From assembly GCA_004011035.1 (NCBI GenBank), contig CP025734.1, positions 1,138,001 to 1,202,000 on the forward strand: 64,000 nucleotides of DNA, given 5' to 3'. The stretch is from Bdellovibrio sp. qaytius. Lineage in GTDB: Bacteria > Bdellovibrionota > Bdellovibrionia > Bdellovibrionales > Bdellovibrionaceae. The translations under genes were made by a program, and so were the position numbers. Within the stretch, counting starts at the first letter, position 1, and every line of letters starts with the position of its first letter. Positions 62,252-64,000 of this stretch are shown here, piece by piece. The notes beneath the pieces are model-generated. The model searched no databases and had not been told where the DNA came from. It was given only the letters and a program-made list of their open reading frames with translations.

Positions 62252-63887
62252 AGAGGGCGCCAGAATTGACTTCAAGAAAGCCGGGCTTTGACCAGTCAGA
62301 GACTTGATCTTTTTCTTGGCCTTCAGCGCGAACACGCCAGAAATATTGTCCGGCAGGGATGTTCTCTTGAACTAAGACTTTATTTTTATTTGTCGAATAC
62401 GATTGAAATAAATTAGAAAAATTTTGGTCTTTTGAAATCTCAACGCGAAATTTATCTGTAGATTTAGATTCTGGAGCCATCCATTTTAACCAGATATATT
62501 TACCTAAACCTTTTTGAAAGAAAAACTGTAAGCTTGAGGCCGCTTTTGCGATCACAGGCGTTTTCATATCAAAAATACGGTTATAAAAAATTTCGCCCAT
62601 TTTGCTTGTAGAACTAATTTTACGCTCAGCTTTATTGTAAGCAGAAACGCGGTATTGGTATTTACCTTGTCCCGGAATTTTAACAGCTGAAGCGGGTGTT
62701 CTTACCGTGTAAGATTGCGCTTTTGTGAAGTCGCCATCTTTATTAGCTACTTCAACTACGTATTTATCAGCGTTTGGAACTTCATTCCAACGAACGTTGA
62801 AATTTTTTGGTTTACCGACATCTTGTGAATCTTTAGCGATGTAATCGTAAACGATTTTATCATCTTTTAATTTAATAGAAGGGTAGACTAAATCAATTTT
62901 ACCTGTTTTTGAATATTCACTGGTAGCATTGTTATTACCAACTGATTTTAAACGATAATAAACTTGATCGCTTGTGCTTTCAATTTTTGAAATTGAAGCC
63001 GGTGTGCGAGTCACTGTAGGGTTATTAAATTCTGGGTTATCAGCTGTTTCTAAGATATATTCTTTCGCATTTTCAGCTTTAGCCCAAGAAGCCGCAGGAA
63101 CTCTATCTTTATCAACGATAATTTTTGCTGATTCTCTAATTAATTGTGGAGGTAGAAGTGGCTTAGTTTCAGCTTCGATCTTTTTTTGCACGTCTTCGGG
63201 TTTCATTTCATTAAGTTTTGCCACATCTAGAGCTGACAAAGATTCTAATTTAACGAGGGCCTCATTAACTAAAGGCTTTTCCATTAATTTAGCCGTAGGA
63301 GGAGGTGCTACGATAAGGTCTTTGTTTTGAGTAACAACTTGATTGTTAACTTTAACTTCACCTTTTTTAGATTTAACTTGGATTTTTCCGCACTCAGAAC
63401 TTTTACCGATTTCAAGATCGGCATCACCTTTTGATTCGATATTTACTGATTTACCGCAATCATCTAAGACTAAATTAGACGGTAAGTTTTGTGATTTAAT
63501 AGAACCGTATTGAAGGTTAAGCTTAACTTGGTTGCCTTCTGTTTTAAATTTAATAAGAGAGTTTGCGCCAATTGTAATAGATGTGCCATCTTCAAATTTA
63601 ACAACAATAGATGAATCTGGGCCTACGAATAAACTATCACCCTGAGCAACGACATCGTCTGAACGTGCATTTTGCCAAAAGATATTTTTTGTACCACGAA
63701 CACGAACATCTGATTCAACTTGTGAAACTGAACCGATTGAATTACCTGAACCTGCACCATTTCTGCCAATATTAAAGAATGAAAAATCAGTATGAAGAGC
63801 ATAAAAACCTATCGATAGTCCGATCAAACAGACATATATCGTGATGTGGTCTTCTTTAAAGTATTTCTCAAACTTCTGAAAATTCAT
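62250..63887 (-). CDS. FecR-domain protein with fibronectin-III-like repeats
   Basis: 545 residues. A single N-terminal membrane segment (ITIYVCLIGLSIGFYAL) leads to a FecR domain (about 55-150, VRVRGTKNIFWQNARSDDVVAQGDSLFVGPDSSIVVKFEDGTSITIGANS). The C-terminal half repeats an FnIII-like pattern ending in YRVSAYNKAER- and FWRVRAEGQEK-type strands. FecR-FnIII proteins of this shape are known in several predatory and gliding lineages and are anchored in the envelope. No sigma factor or TonB receptor is next to it, so it is not a classic iron-signalling FecR. The end overlaps a tandem hairpin repeat. Confidence 0.75.
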   Translation of the reverse strand: MNFQKFEKYFKEDHITIYVCLIGLSIGFYALHTDFSFFNIGRNGAGSGNSIGSVSQVESDVRVRGTKNIFWQNARSDDVVAQGDSLFVGPDSSIVVKFEDGTSITIGANSLIKFKTEGNQVKLNLQYGSIKSQNLPSNLVLDDCGKSVNIESKGDADLEIGKSSECGKIQVKSKKGEVKVNNQVVTQNKDLIVAPPPTAKLMEKPLVNEALVKLESLSALDVAKLNEMKPEDVQKKIEAETKPLLPPQLIRESAKIIVDKDRVPAASWAKAENAKEYILETADNPEFNNPTVTRTPASISKIESTSDQVYYRLKSVGNNNATSEYSKTGKIDLVYPSIKLKDDKIVYDYIAKDSQDVGKPKNFNVRWNEVPNADKYVVEVANKDGDFTKAQSYTVRTPASAVKIPGQGKYQYRVSAYNKAERKISSTSKMGEIFYNRIFDMKTPVIAKAASSLQFFFQKGLGKYIWLKWMAPESKSTDKFRVEISKDQNFSNLFQSYSTNKNKVLVQENIPAGQYFWRVRAEGQEKDQVSDWSKPGFLEVNSGAL

Positions 63888-64000
63888 GTGTTTACTATCG
63901 ACACATTAAGTTCAATTCATAATAGCCGAAGGTCTAGTATTAATTATATTTTAAATTGTTTAATTATTTTACAGGTCTAACAATGGTCCAAATTTAGACA
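63888..64000. other. Intergenic end of window
   Basis: 113 nt of AT-rich sequence upstream of the FecR-domain gene. I see no complete open frame, tRNA or clear promoter; it presumably carries that gene's promoter. Confidence 0.4.

Overview
The window is a gene-dense, AT-rich chromosomal segment (roughly 40% G+C by eye, not counted) from a Gram-negative bacterium. The gene content points to Bdellovibrionota, most likely a Bdellovibrio- or Pseudobdellovibrio-like predator. Two phage-tail-like fibre proteins end in S74 intramolecular chaperone domains, one of them 1722 residues long. There is a Lys/Ala-tailed SWIB protein, two L,D-transpeptidases, a secreted polysaccharide deacetylase, two secreted serine proteases, PA2778/PA2779-type proteins, and many small secreted or lipoprotein genes. 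The assignment is an inference from gene content; there is no 16S gene in the window.

Layout. 1-8600 is mostly housekeeping: partial purK, a divergent dus-type tRNA-dihydrouridine synthase, a B12-binding radical SAM protein, a J-domain protein, the SWIB protein, map, ahcY, a membrane protein with helical repeats, orn and a CxxC metal-binding-like protein. A tRNA-Asp (8773-8849) is followed by a 4.4 kb accessory block (8959-13320) bounded by two imperfect 44/45-nt direct repeats. This block holds a MerR-type regulator fused to a degenerate Mur-ligase domain, a prepilin-S74 fibre fusion with a small Cys-rich partner, and two small secreted proteins. 13.3-19.7 kb carries a LysE-type exporter, a secreted Fic-like protein, a DoxX-like membrane protein, a probable outer-membrane barrel with two exported partners, and a JmjC/cupin oxygenase. 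19.8-28.1 kb has small conserved proteins, a GST, a second map, an HTTM-like cluster and an operon of hybrid histidine kinase plus PqiA-like protein.

28.3-35.1 kb has a murein L,D-transpeptidase, a DEDD exonuclease, a pseudouridine synthase-methyltransferase fusion, the PA2778/PA2779-like pair and envelope proteins. 35.3-40.5 kb is the giant fibre gene. 40.5-55.7 kb has a thioesterase, an ABC-F ATPase operon with a HExxH protein, a PrxQ-like peroxiredoxin, an HD hydrolase with a second hybrid kinase, a second L,D-transpeptidase, an exported alpha/beta hydrolase, rarA, two more RluA-family synthases, an MFS transporter and rlmE. 55.8-63.9 kb is rich in exported proteins: two serine proteases, a NADAR-like protein, lipoproteins, a NodB deacetylase, a 3D-domain protein and a FecR-domain protein.

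How the genes fit together. The exported enzymes (transpeptidases, deacetylase, 3D protein, proteases, hydrolase) and the fibres form a set suited to contact with, and remodelling of, another cell's envelope. RNA modification is also well represented (dus, three RluA-type enzymes, a fused methyltransferase, rlmE). The least explained items are the MerR-Mur fusion with its own MerR-style promoter, the secreted Fic-like and NADAR-like proteins, the pilin-S74 fusion, and a dispersed hairpin whose stem base pair covaries between copies.
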